DNA from: Streptococcaceae bacterium
Lineage (GTDB): Bacteria; Bacillota; Bacilli; Lactobacillales; Streptococcaceae
Reading direction: 5' to 3'
Assembly: GCA_031270215.1 (NCBI GenBank)
Contig: JAISYB010000161.1
Span: 1 to 15,210 of the forward strand
DNA length: 15,210 bases
Shown: positions 7,346-15,176 of the stretch, piece by piece
Numbering within the stretch: the stretch's first letter is position 1
Layout of the letters: each line of letters begins with the position of its first letter
Translations under genes and position numbers: made by a program
Notes under the pieces: model-generated
Databases searched by the model: none
Told to the model about the DNA's origin: nothing
What the model saw: the letters and a program-made list of their open reading frames with translations, nothing else

Positions 7346-8726
7346 GCGGAAGGTAGAGATTGTTGAAACGGTATTAAGGGACGCTCAACAGAGCTTAATT
7401 GCAACACGTTTACCGATAGAGGATATGCTGCCCATTTTAGAAACAATGGATGAGGTTGGCTATTTTGCAATTGAATGTTGGGGTGGTGCGACTTTTGATA
7501 GCTGTCTACGTTTTTTAAATGAAGATCCTTGGGAGCGCCTAAGAATTTTTCGACAGAAATTTAAAAAGACTAAGCTTTTGATGCTGCTACGTGGGCAAAG
7601 CTTACTAGGTTATCGCCACTATGCTGATGACGTTGTCGAGGCATTTGTTAAGCAGGCAATTGAAAATGGGATTGATATTATTCGGATTTTTGATGCATTA
7701 AACGATTTACGTAATATCAAAACAAGCTTAGAAGCTTGCAAGCGATATGGTGGTCATGCGCAATTAACGATTGCCTATACAGTCAGTCCGGTTCATACTT
7801 TGGAATATTTCACTGATTTGGCAGTTCAAATGGCTGAAATGGGTGCGGATTCGATTTGTATTAAGGATATGGCGGGGATTATGACGCCTGATAAGGCGTA
7901 TTCGTTAGTATCAAGTATTAAAGCACGTGTCAATTTACCCCTTGAGGTTCATACCCATGCAACTGCTGGGATTTCTAAGATGACTTATTTGAAGTCGCTT
8001 GATGCGGGGGCAGATATTATTGATACGGCAGTTTCACCATTCTCAGGTGGCACGAGCCAGCCAGCAACTGAGTCAATGATTTTGGGAATGTCAGGTTTAG
8101 GCTATCAAACAGATTTAAATATTGAAAAGCTAAATGAGGTTGCAGATTATTTCAAACATATTCGGACGAAGTATCGAAGTAATGGTTTATTGAAGCTAAA
8201 AATGCTTTACACGGAGCCTAAGGCCTTGCTTTACCAAGTGCCAGGCGGTATGCTGTCAAATCTCTTATCGCAGCTGACTGAGCAGGGACTTGAGGATAGA
8301 TATGATGAGGTTTTAGCAGAGGTTCCCCATGTCAGAGAGGACTTAGGCTATCCGCCACTAGTTACACCGATGAGCCAAATGGTTGGCACACAGGCATTGA
8401 TGAATGTCGTAACAGGAGAGCGATATAAACTCGTTTCTCAAGAGATTAAAAATTATCTTAGGGGAGAGTATGGCAAAACTGTTGCGCCGATTGATGAAGC
8501 TTTTAGACGTTCAATTATCGGAGATGATAAGGTTATGACTGAAAGAGTAGCAGACAGTCTAGGAGCGGAGCTGCCACGATTGAGTGAGGAGATAGGGGAA
8601 TACGCCAAAACGATTGAGGACGTGTTGGATTATGCATTATTCCCACAGGTCGCGCGTGATTTCTTAGGCAGAAGAGAAGATCCATTTTATGATGTGCCTG
8701 TACAGGAGGTTGAAGTAGAGATTTAA
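7338..8726 (+). CDS. oadA: Oxaloacetate decarboxylase alpha subunit (carboxyltransferase)
   Basis: A 462-residue cytoplasmic enzyme that moves the carboxyl group from oxaloacetate to biotin, releasing pyruvate. Residues 1-275 form the HMGL-like TIM barrel with RDAQQS (14-19), KDMAG (176-180, the lysine that becomes carboxylated and binds metal) and the metal-binding HTHATAG (205-211). Residues about 285-460 are the conserved PYC/OadA domain. The usual C-terminal biotinyl domain is absent, and the protein ends in a short acidic tail after about residue 450; the biotin is on the separate 127-residue carrier. I chose ATG 7338 because GGTGATC (7328-7334) matches the 3' part of the Shine-Dalgarno sequence; GTG 7326 in frame is the alternative. 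It overlaps oadG by 8 nt and ends the operon. Pyruvate carboxylase shares this domain but is far longer. Confidence 0.95.
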   Translation: MSERKVEIVETVLRDAQQSLIATRLPIEDMLPILETMDEVGYFAIECWGGATFDSCLRFLNEDPWERLRIFRQKFKKTKLLMLLRGQSLLGYRHYADDVVEAFVKQAIENGIDIIRIFDALNDLRNIKTSLEACKRYGGHAQLTIAYTVSPVHTLEYFTDLAVQMAEMGADSICIKDMAGIMTPDKAYSLVSSIKARVNLPLEVHTHATAGISKMTYLKSLDAGADIIDTAVSPFSGGTSQPATESMILGMSGLGYQTDLNIEKLNEVADYFKHIRTKYRSNGLLKLKMLYTEPKALLYQVPGGMLSNLLSQLTEQGLEDRYDEVLAEVPHVREDLGYPPLVTPMSQMVGTQALMNVVTGERYKLVSQEIKNYLRGEYGKTVAPIDEAFRRSIIGDDKVMTERVADSLGAELPRLSEEIGEYAKTIEDVLDYALFPQVARDFLGRREDPFYDVPVQEVEVEI

Positions 8727-8748
8727 GGCTAATAGAGATTTGGACAGA

Positions 8749-8951
8749 CTGATATTCCCCTTATCAATATGAAGGTGGGACAGCATCGTTTAACGACGCA
8801 GAAAATTAGGAAATTGATGGCAAATATTCACCAATGTTCGGAAATTTATCTATTTTCCTAGTCGTTGCTGCATTGTCCCACGTGAAGCACGAACATTAAA
8901 CAGGAAACAAAGACTTTTTGGGTCAGACTCTATTGATGAGGGGTATACCAG
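8749..8951. repeat. Nested long inverted-repeat element between the decarboxylase and PTS operons
   Basis: Several pairs of inverted arms are nested around one centre. The outer pair is 8749-8769 against 8931-8951 (18 of 21 bases pair, sense CTGATATTCCCC...). Inside lie GTGGGACA (8775-8782) with TGTCCCAC (8874-8881), AACGAC (8792-8797) with GTCGTT (8861-8866), and TAGGAAA (8807-8813) with TTTCCTA (8854-8860). The whole could fold into a roughly 200-nt imperfect hairpin. It begins about 20 nt after the oadA stop, and a T-rich stretch (8964-8974) follows, so it may double as the operon terminator. Palindromic elements with TGGGACA cores are, from memory, common between genes of lactobacilli and enterococci. 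It has no open frame and resembles a MITE or a repeated intergenic element. Confidence 0.6.
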
Positions 8952-9160
8952 ATTGGTCTAGGTCTTTTATTTTCGTGATATACGAGAGTTAATGTACTGT
9001 CGCCATAGGAAATGGAGCTAAATTTCTGCGTACAAAACGCTGATTGCTTCATTTTCTTTTTGTTCGGTCTAATCAAAGAGGAATTACGGTACGTTGATTG
9101 TACCTAAGAGTGCTATTAAAGTTTATCAGTACTTGTTATAGTAGAAATGGAGGTAGGAGT
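8952..9160 (+). promoter_or_regulatory. Regulatory region upstream of the PTS regulator gene
   Basis: No gene is seen here. A short inverted repeat, GGTAC (9088-9092) and GTACC (9100-9104) around 7 nt, lies 57 nt before the start codon and could be an operator. An extended -10-like sequence (TG at 9134-9135, TATAGT at 9137-9142) lacks a convincing -35 and would give a leader of only about 12 nt; TGCTATTAA at 9111-9119 is another weak candidate. The RBS GGAGG (9149-9153), 7 nt before ATG 9161, fixes the start of the downstream gene. Confidence 0.3.
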
Positions 9161-11212
9161 ATGATTGATTATCGGCTAAGCTTTATTGTTAATCACGCAG
9201 CTGAAGTGATGACCTTTGAAGCTGCGTCAAAGGTTTCAGGCTTGTCAGTTCAGCAGGTCAGATTGGAAATTAAAAAACTTAATCAATGCTCAGAGGCTAT
9301 ACTTAAGCAGTCGGTTAAAATAAATCCTCAGGATTTTTATTTACCTAAATCAATTGCTAAGCATTGGGTAGACTTGTTCTTTAACGAGAGAGAAATTGAC
9401 GTCATCTACTCTGAATACGAACGATATGCAATGATTTATCTATTGATTTTTGGACAGTTGGAGGATTTATCGGTCTTTCATTTTCAGGAATTTTTCTTTG
9501 TCAGTAAAAATACCGTCCTAAATGATCTTAAGAAGCTACGTGATTTTTTAAGCGAAAGTAAGATTGAAATCGTCTATTCAAGGAAAAGCGGTTTTTATCT
9601 TGATGGTGACGAGTTGAATATTCGAAAATTTGCTTATCAGCTGTTGGGAATGTTAGAAAATCAAAGAAATGGTAGTCGATTACTTTTTAAAGGCTTGTTG
9701 ATGAAATCAAATACGTATTATGCCAGCTGCCGTGGTCATTTTTTACAAACCATTTCAGATTTTAACTTGTCCTTTGTGCCTTCTCGCATTACGACGATGA
9801 GTTATTTCTTTGCTTATCTTTTACATCGCACTAAGTCTACTTTAATCAGATTTACTTCGGCAGATGAAGAATTGCTTTTGCCACTAATTGCTTATCAGGC
9901 GAGTGCGCAATTCTTATCTCACTTTCCAGCATTGTCAAACAATCAAATGGAAACGCTCTATCTCACAGTTGCTTTGATGACTGCCTTACAAGGAGAAATC
10001 AGGGATAAGTCACTAGAATTCTTGCTGGAATGTGCAAGCAAAATCATTCATCAAGTAGAACGCTTAGCGGCAGTAGAGTTTAGTGATTATCGTAATCTAT
10101 TAATGGATTTATTCTATCATCTTGTGCCCGCTTATTTTAGAATTCGCTTTGACTTTCCGCTTGATAATATCTTAATTGACAAGATTAAACTACAGTACAG
10201 TGAGCTGTTTGAGATTATCCGTATCGGTTTATTTCCACTCACGCAGCTAGTTAATAAAAATATTCCTGATGATGAAGTAGGATACTTTACAATTTTGTTT
10301 GGCGGAGCACTCAAAAATCAAAATACTTCAACTGCTACAACTCACTTGAAGGCATTGATTGTCTGCCCGAATGGGATTAGCTCATCATTAATCATGAAGG
10401 CAGAGCTTAAGGAATTATTTCCGCAGATTGATTTCTATGAAGCTAATTTGGTTTCAGGAAGCTTGACAGAAGTTGAGGCAGACAGCTTTGATTTGAGCTT
10501 TTCAAGCGTCCCGATTACGGGTTCAAAGAAAAATTATCTGATTAATCCAATTCTCTCACAGCTGGAGAAGAATGAATTAGTCAAAAGGGTACAAGAGGAT
10601 TTTTTATTTCCAAGTCGAATAATGCCATCGGTTGATGAAATTATTCAGCTCCTACTACCCTATATTGAATTAAAAAAGGGAATGACAACAAAGAAGCTCC
10701 ATAAGATGGTTCAAAGAAAAGTTAACCAAGAAATGAAAAGAAGGGAAGATAATCGACCAATGTTATCAGAATTATTAACAGATGAAATGATTGCTTTAAC
10801 TGATGAAGTACTGGATTGGAGGGCTGCAATTAGATTAGTTGCAAAACCGCTTGAGCTCAATGGGAGAATTACCGCTAACTATGTTGATGCGATGATTCAG
10901 AAGGTGACAGACTACGGGGCATTTATTCATATCGGGCATGGTGTCGCCTTGCCTCATGCCAGACCAGAGGAGGGTGTTAAAGAATTAGGAATGTCTTTAC
11001 TTAAGGTTAAGACGCCAGTATTGCTACTGGATAATCCAAAGCATGCAATCAATATCTTTATCTGTCTTGCCGCAGTCGATAATGAAACACATCTTAAGGC
11101 GCTTGCCGGCTTGACTAAAATTTTATCAGATAAGGATATGCTGACAAGGTTGCTTGAAGCAGATGGAGTCGCAAAAATCAGAGAAATTATTATTGGAGGA
11201 GAAGAAGAATGA
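9161..11212 (+). CDS. PRD-type PTS-controlled transcriptional regulator with fused EIIB-like and EIIA domains
   Basis: A 683-residue regulator of the BglG/MtlR/LicR class, controlling the downstream PTS genes. It has an N-terminal helix-turn-helix (about 3-42), a second Mga-like HTH region (about 85-150), PRD1 (about 190-300), PRD2 (about 305-385), a Gat-type EIIB-like domain (397-485, CPNGISSS with C402) and a fructose/mannitol-type EIIA domain (about 550-675, GHGVALPHA with H599 as phosphate acceptor). In PRD2 the first conserved histidine is present (H320), but the second, usually in a YLxxHFG-like motif, is leucine (L379 in YFTILFGG). ATG 9161 is the start, since GGAGG is ideally placed; the in-frame TTG at 9098 has no RBS and adds unrelated residues. 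Its stop overlaps the EIIB gene by 4 nt. No separate EIIA gene is present here, so its EIIA domain may also serve the transporter. Confidence 0.9.
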   Translation: MIDYRLSFIVNHAAEVMTFEAASKVSGLSVQQVRLEIKKLNQCSEAILKQSVKINPQDFYLPKSIAKHWVDLFFNEREIDVIYSEYERYAMIYLLIFGQLEDLSVFHFQEFFFVSKNTVLNDLKKLRDFLSESKIEIVYSRKSGFYLDGDELNIRKFAYQLLGMLENQRNGSRLLFKGLLMKSNTYYASCRGHFLQTISDFNLSFVPSRITTMSYFFAYLLHRTKSTLIRFTSADEELLLPLIAYQASAQFLSHFPALSNNQMETLYLTVALMTALQGEIRDKSLEFLLECASKIIHQVERLAAVEFSDYRNLLMDLFYHLVPAYFRIRFDFPLDNILIDKIKLQYSELFEIIRIGLFPLTQLVNKNIPDDEVGYFTILFGGALKNQNTSTATTHLKALIVCPNGISSSLIMKAELKELFPQIDFYEANLVSGSLTEVEADSFDLSFSSVPITGSKKNYLINPILSQLEKNELVKRVQEDFLFPSRIMPSVDEIIQLLLPYIELKKGMTTKKLHKMVQRKVNQEMKRREDNRPMLSELLTDEMIALTDEVLDWRAAIRLVAKPLELNGRITANYVDAMIQKVTDYGAFIHIGHGVALPHARPEEGVKELGMSLLKVKTPVLLLDNPKHAINIFICLAAVDNETHLKALAGLTKILSDKDMLTRLLEADGVAKIREIIIGGEEE

Positions 11213-11493
11213 TGAGATTTGCAGCAGTTTGTGGTTCAGGGTTAGGCTCAAGTTTTATGGTGGAGATGAATATCAATACAGTTTTACAAAAGCTGGGGGT
11301 GAGCGATGTAGAGGTGGCACACTATGATATGGGTAGTGCGACACCGGATTTGGCAGATGTTTTCTTTGTTGCAAGTGATCTTGGTGATAGTGCAGGACAT
11401 TTGGGAGAGGTAGTGGTTTTAGACAGTATTATTGACATGGACGAATTGACACAAAAAGTGCAGGAGGTTTGCGTGAGTAAAGGATTATTGTAA
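11209..11493 (+). CDS. ulaB: PTS EIIB component, ascorbate (UlaB/SgaB) type
   Basis: A 94-residue cytoplasmic phosphocarrier that passes phosphate from an EIIA to the sugar bound by the EIIC. The phosphorylation loop VCGSGLGSSFM (7-17) with C8 is typical of the SgaB/UlaB and GatB group; the full length fits the family. The start ATG 11209 overlaps the regulator stop (ATGA), with GGAGGA (11195-11200) 8 nt upstream; ATG 11212 is a second in-frame possibility. It is translationally coupled to the regulator, so both are made from one transcript. The gene for EIIC follows only after 184 nt, an unusual gap for a B-C pair. The substrate cannot be read from the sequence. Confidence 0.9.
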   Translation: MMRFAAVCGSGLGSSFMVEMNINTVLQKLGVSDVEVAHYDMGSATPDLADVFFVASDLGDSAGHLGEVVVLDSIIDMDELTQKVQEVCVSKGLL

Positions 11494-11554
11494 GTTCTAC
11501 GCCTTATCTATTGCGATAGCTGCATGGCTATTATCATTCGGGGAAAATCGTTAA

Positions 11555-11603
11555 AATATTGTGCAATATTTAGACAATAATTTGGGATTTATTTCACAAT
11601 AAT
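11555..11603 (+). promoter_or_regulatory. Repeat-rich control region between EIIB and EIIC genes
   Basis: In the 184-nt gap there is a 16-nt palindrome (AATATTG at 11555-11561, CAATATT at 11564-11570), and two direct copies of ACAATAAT at 11574-11581 and 11596-11603, starting 22 nt apart (about two helical turns). The first half of the palindrome also contains the inverse TATTGTG (11557-11563), which can pair with CACAATA (11595-11601). A TTCACA -35-like box (11593-11598) overlaps the last copy, with only a weak -10 downstream (GATAGT, 11618-11623). Possible roles are operator sites for the PRD regulator with an internal promoter, or an RNA structure tuning expression of EIIC. Confidence 0.35.
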
Positions 11604-11677
11604 AGAAGTCGTCTAATGATAGTAGGAGAATAGTTAAACAGCTTGGGAGAAGTAAACGAATGATTTAAAGGAGAGAG

Positions 11678-13042
11678 ATGAAGATGAAAGGATTTTTAGA
11701 TGTTTTAGTAGATGTTGCTAGTACACCTGCTTTATTGGTTGCGTTGATTGCAGTATTGGGAAATGTTTTGCAGAAAAAAGATATCGGCGCTACGGTCAAG
11801 GGCGGTATTAAAACATTCATTGGTTTTTTAGTTGTAACAGCAGGAGCAGGTGTGATTGAAGCTTCTCTAGCGCCTTTTGGTGAGATGTTTCAGGCTGCGT
11901 TTAAGATGCAAGGCGTTGTGCCGAATAATGAAGCGATTGTTGCAGTTGCGCTGACGACTTACGGAACTTATACGGCCCTGATTATGCTAGTAGGCATGGT
12001 GTTTAATATCCTGATTGCTAGAATAACACGTTTCAAATACATCTATTTAACAGGACATGCAACGCTTTATATGGCGTGTATGATTGGTGTTATTTTGAGC
12101 GTGACTAAGATGAATACGGTGCTTTTAGTTTTGTTTGGCGGACTGGCATTAGGAATTTGTAACACGATTTTCCCAGCGATTGCTCAGCCTTTTACAAGAC
12201 AGATTACTAAGAATGACTCGGTTGCGTTAGGACATACAGGTAATTTTGGTTATGCGCTTTCTGGTTTAATTGGTAAATATGTCGGCAATAAGGAAAAATC
12301 AACTGAGGATATTAACTTTCCAAAAGGCTTGGCATTTCTTAGAGATTCAACGGTCAGTATTACTTTGACGATGACGGTGGTTTATGTGATTGTTGCCTTG
12401 TTTACAGGTAGTGACTACATTACTAAAAATTTAAGTGATGGGACTAATTTCATCATTTTTGCAGTTCAAAAGGCAGGCTCATTTGCGGCGGGTGTCTTTG
12501 TCATTCTAGCTGGAGTGCGCTTGATTTTAGCAGAAATCGTGCCGGCATTTAAAGGGATTTCTGAGAAGCTTGTTCCAAACTCAATTCCTGCACTAGATTG
12601 TCCGATTGTCTTTCCATATGCACCGAATGCGGTTTTAATTGGCTTTTTAACTAGCTTTGTAGGCGGAATTGTTAGCTTGCTGATTATGATTGCGACCGGT
12701 ATGACGGTGATTATTCCAGGTGTTGTACCGCATTTCTTCTGTGGTGCGACTGCAGGAGTCTATGGTAATGCAACAGGTGGCGTGCGTGGTGCAGTGATTG
12801 GTTCCTTTGTCCACGGTGTGATGATTAGCTTTATGCCAATTCTTTTAATGCCGGTTATGGGCGAGCTAGGCTTTAAGGGTTCGACTTTCTCAGATACAGA
12901 CTATGGTGTGGCAGGAATATTCCTAGGTAAGCTTGCAAATGCAGGTGGTCAAGGCTTAGTCATTGGCGGAATTATTGCTGTCTTAGCGCTCCTTATCGTT
13001 TTAACACTATTAGGACGCAATCAAGTGGCTACGACGAAATAA
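11678..13042 (+). CDS. ulaA: PTS EIIC component, ascorbate (UlaA/SgaT) type
   Basis: A 454-residue polytopic membrane permease of the EIIC-GAT (UlaA) family, normal in length. Hydrophobic segments run throughout (for example about 14-28, 42-60, 88-112, 122-145, 228-246, 265-288, 315-345, 375-395, 425-446). Family-typical stretches are seen: GHATLYMA (127-134), GHTGNFGYALSG (187-198) and a KYVGNKEKSTEDINFPKGL segment about 203-221 that is strongly conserved in UlaA proteins. The start ATG 11678 has AAAGGAG 4 nt upstream; ATG 11684, two codons later, is better spaced and also possible. Its stop overlaps an upstream ATG of the transketolase gene. In Escherichia coli UlaA carries L-ascorbate; many Firmicutes relatives are untested, so the sugar is uncertain. 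Confidence 0.93.
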   Translation: MKMKGFLDVLVDVASTPALLVALIAVLGNVLQKKDIGATVKGGIKTFIGFLVVTAGAGVIEASLAPFGEMFQAAFKMQGVVPNNEAIVAVALTTYGTYTALIMLVGMVFNILIARITRFKYIYLTGHATLYMACMIGVILSVTKMNTVLLVLFGGLALGICNTIFPAIAQPFTRQITKNDSVALGHTGNFGYALSGLIGKYVGNKEKSTEDINFPKGLAFLRDSTVSITLTMTVVYVIVALFTGSDYITKNLSDGTNFIIFAVQKAGSFAAGVFVILAGVRLILAEIVPAFKGISEKLVPNSIPALDCPIVFPYAPNAVLIGFLTSFVGGIVSLLIMIATGMTVIIPGVVPHFFCGATAGVYGNATGGVRGAVIGSFVHGVMISFMPILLMPVMGELGFKGSTFSDTDYGVAGIFLGKLANAGGQGLVIGGIIAVLALLIVLTLLGRNQVATTK

Positions 13043-13056
13043 TGAGGACTGAAATC

Positions 13057-13911
13057 ATGACAAATAGCTCTGATTTAACAAATTTTGCGGCACAAATCCG
13101 CTTAGATAGTTTAAAGACGTTAAAGAAAATGGGACAGGGACATCTTGGCGGCGCATTCTCGATTATTGAGCTGCTTGCTGTTTTATACGGTAAACAAATG
13201 CGAATTAATCCGCAAAAGCCAAATTGGAGTGAGCGGGATTGGCTAGTTTTATCTAAGGGACATGCCGGTGTTGCATTATACAGCGCCTTGGCAAATTTGG
13301 GTTATTTCGATAAATCCTTACTTGAAACGCTCAATCAAGGCGGAACGACACTGCCCTCACATCCGGATTGCAATAAAACAGTCGGTATTGATGCAACAAC
13401 AGGCTCACTCGGTCAAGGGACGTCAATTGCCGCAGGGATTGCAACAGGCTTGCGCTTGAAAAATAAAAATAGTGACGTTTATTTAATCGTTGGTGATGGC
13501 GAACTGAATGAAGGGCAATGTTGGGAAGCGTTCCAGTATATCGCACATCATAAGCTCAATCATTGCATTGTCATTATTGACGAAAATAAAAAGCAGCTGG
13601 ACGGATTTACGACAGATATTTTAAATCCTTTTAGTATTGTCGAAAAAATGCGAGCATTTGGCTTTAAAGTCTGGACAGCAAAGGGTTCAGATGTCGTTGC
13701 AATTGATACTGCAATCACTGAATGTAAAGCAACGAAAAATCAAGCAGTCTGTCTGGTTTTAGACTCGGTGAAGGGTCAAGGAGTTGCTTATTTTGAGAAG
13801 TTGACTCATAACCACTCAGTAAAATTTGGCAATCCAGAAGCAAAGGAGGCTTGTATAGCAGCGATTGAAGCGTTAAATGAAGTAGTAAGGAGTAAGAAAT
13901 GTTCAAAATAG
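13057..13911 (+). CDS. Transketolase N-terminal (ThDP-binding) subunit
   Basis: A 284-residue protein equal to the first third to half of a full transketolase. It binds thiamine diphosphate: GDGELNEGQ (146-154) and, 23 residues on, DENKKQ (175-180) form the ThDP motif. KGHA (68-71), SHPD (101-104) and TGSLGQG (115-121) are the expected active-site parts. It must pair with the C-terminal subunit encoded next to act on a ketose phosphate donor. I took ATG 13057, which has GAGGA (13044-13048) upstream; ATG 13042 overlaps the EIIC stop and has no RBS of its own. The next gene starts 13 nt before this one ends. The last residues (about 275-284) are basic and poorly conserved. Confidence 0.93.
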   Translation: MTNSSDLTNFAAQIRLDSLKTLKKMGQGHLGGAFSIIELLAVLYGKQMRINPQKPNWSERDWLVLSKGHAGVALYSALANLGYFDKSLLETLNQGGTTLPSHPDCNKTVGIDATTGSLGQGTSIAAGIATGLRLKNKNSDVYLIVGDGELNEGQCWEAFQYIAHHKLNHCIVIIDENKKQLDGFTTDILNPFSIVEKMRAFGFKVWTAKGSDVVAIDTAITECKATKNQAVCLVLDSVKGQGVAYFEKLTHNHSVKFGNPEAKEACIAAIEALNEVVRSKKCSK

Positions 13912-14855
13912 ACAAAACTCAGCAGCTTGGTAAGCCATTAAGCCATTGCGTAGTTGATACCTTAGAGGAATTAATGGCAGGTGACGAGAGAATTATCGCA
14001 CTTGATGCAGATTTGGGCGGGGCTAGCGGCTTTACAGCAATTGCTCAAAGCTACCCTGCGCGTTTTATCAATGCAGGCATTGCCGAAGCCAATATGGTGG
14101 GTGTTGCGAGTGGTTTAAGCATGACTGGCTTTATTCCATTCATTCACACCTTTGCACCATTTGCGACAAGACGTGTCTTTGACCAGCTCTTTATCTCTGG
14201 TGCTTATGCCAAAAATACGCTCAATATCTATGGCTCAGACCCCGGTTTTACTGTCGGTCTTAATGGCGGAACGCATACGAGCTGGGAGGATGTTGCTTTA
14301 ATGCGAACGATTCCGGAGGCAGTGGTTTGTGACGCTGCTGATGCAGTCCAGATGAAATGGTTGATTGAAGCTTTTAGCCAAATTCCAGGGATTCATTACG
14401 TCAGAGGTAATCGCAAGGCGGTAGAAAATGTTTATGCTGAGGGCTCAAGCTTTACGCTTGGTGTCGGTAATGTTGTGAGAGAAGGCAGTGATTTACTTTT
14501 GATTACTAGCGGTCAGCTGCTAAGTGAAGTTTTAAAGTTAGCGGACAGCTTGATAGAGTTAGGGATTTCCTCAGAAGTGATTGATATGTTTACAATCAAA
14601 CCGCTAGATGTGGATTTGATTGTAAGTGAAATTGTCGGTAAACGTGCGGTTGTTACGGTAGAAAATCATTCAATTATTGGCGGACTTGGCAGCGCAGTTG
14701 CCGAAGTTTTAGCGGAGCGTGGCGTGAATATTCCACTGACACGCATTGGTGCACGAGACGTCTTTGGAGAAGTCGGAACACCGGATTTTCTGCAAAAAGC
14801 GTTTGGGCTAACCGCAGAACAAATGAAAGATGAAGTTAAAATGCGATTTAGTTAA
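13899..14855 (+). CDS. Transketolase C-terminal subunit
   Basis: A 318-residue protein with the pyrimidine-binding and C-terminal domains of transketolase. NAGIAEANM (58-66) contains the conserved glutamate E63 that activates ThDP; HTFAPFATRRVFDQ (83-96) and THTSWEDVALMR (125-136) are further family hallmarks. The C-terminal domain covers about 185-318 (LITSGQ at 201-206, VTVENH at 252-257). It completes the enzyme with the upstream subunit; the 13-nt overlap implies balanced co-translation. The start ATG 13899 has AAGGAG (13887-13892) 6 nt upstream. It is the last gene of the PTS operon and is closed by a terminator. The acceptor and donor sugars are unknown, but the context suggests processing of the phosphorylated import product. 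Confidence 0.93.
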   Translation: MFKIDKTQQLGKPLSHCVVDTLEELMAGDERIIALDADLGGASGFTAIAQSYPARFINAGIAEANMVGVASGLSMTGFIPFIHTFAPFATRRVFDQLFISGAYAKNTLNIYGSDPGFTVGLNGGTHTSWEDVALMRTIPEAVVCDAADAVQMKWLIEAFSQIPGIHYVRGNRKAVENVYAEGSSFTLGVGNVVREGSDLLLITSGQLLSEVLKLADSLIELGISSEVIDMFTIKPLDVDLIVSEIVGKRAVVTVENHSIIGGLGSAVAEVLAERGVNIPLTRIGARDVFGEVGTPDFLQKAFGLTAEQMKDEVKMRFS

Positions 14856-14870
14856 ATTACTTAAATCATC

Positions 14871-14917
14871 AAAGAGCTGTGAGCTTGGCAATTAAGCTAA
14901 ATTCACAGCTCTTTTTT
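14871..14917 (+). terminator. Rho-independent terminator of the PTS-transketolase operon
   Basis: GAGCTGTGA (14874-14882) pairs with TCACAGCTC (14903-14911), extended by AAA/TTT, with an inner AGCTT/AAGCT alternative pairing in the 20-nt loop, and is followed by TTTTTT (14912-14917). It starts 16 nt after the stop codon of the transketolase C subunit. The flanking A-run gives it possible use on the opposite strand too. Confidence 0.92.
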
Positions 14918-15147
14918 GCTGGCATTATAGAGCACTGAATTACGTACGTTCAATTTTTCTACTAGAAATCAACATTAACTATCGAGCAGCTTTATAGCGG
15001 TAGCCTTGCCTATTTACTCGCACTTTTTTGGAAAATTTGCCACGCAACAACCGACAAATAACACTTTAGAAGTAGCGAAATTGAAGTGTTTAAAACCAGA
15101 TGAATTTTTGTATTTCTAAAAAAGATAAATATTATTTAGAAAATGAC
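14918..15147. other. Intergenic stretch at the right side without a recognisable gene
   Basis: No supported coding region was found here on either strand; the longest frames are under 35 codons and lack start sites with an RBS. A weak inverted repeat, AACACTT (15060-15066) with AAGTGTT (15084-15090), is present. Confidence 0.5.
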
Positions 15148-15176
15148 TAGACAAACTAAATAAATAGCGGTATGAT
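15148..15176 (+). promoter_or_regulatory. Strong vegetative-type promoter reading off the right edge
   Basis: TAGACA (15148-15153, 5 of 6 matches to -35) and TATGAT (15171-15176, 5 of 6 matches to -10) are spaced by exactly 17 nt in AT-rich surroundings. It points rightward, with transcription expected to start near 15183. The gene it drives lies outside the window. Confidence 0.6.

Noticed and set aside
9098..9160. Upstream TTG start extending the PTS regulator by 21 residues
   Set aside because: No RBS at the TTG, while ATG 9161 has an ideal GGAGG and gives the expected N-terminus.
11542..11555. GAAAATCGTTAAAA as a cre site in the EIIB-EIIC gap
   Set aside because: Several conserved cre positions mismatch (both left-end bases and the right-end C); not better than chance.
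13262..13546. Open frames on both strands inside the transketolase N subunit gene
   Set aside because: Shadows of the real gene, whose active-site motifs are intact in its own frame.
14971..15090. Minus-strand frames near the right side giving short basic peptides resembling a protein C-terminus
   Set aside because: Frames are under 35 codons, broken by stops in all frames, and have no start with an RBS; a gene remnant is possible but not supportable.
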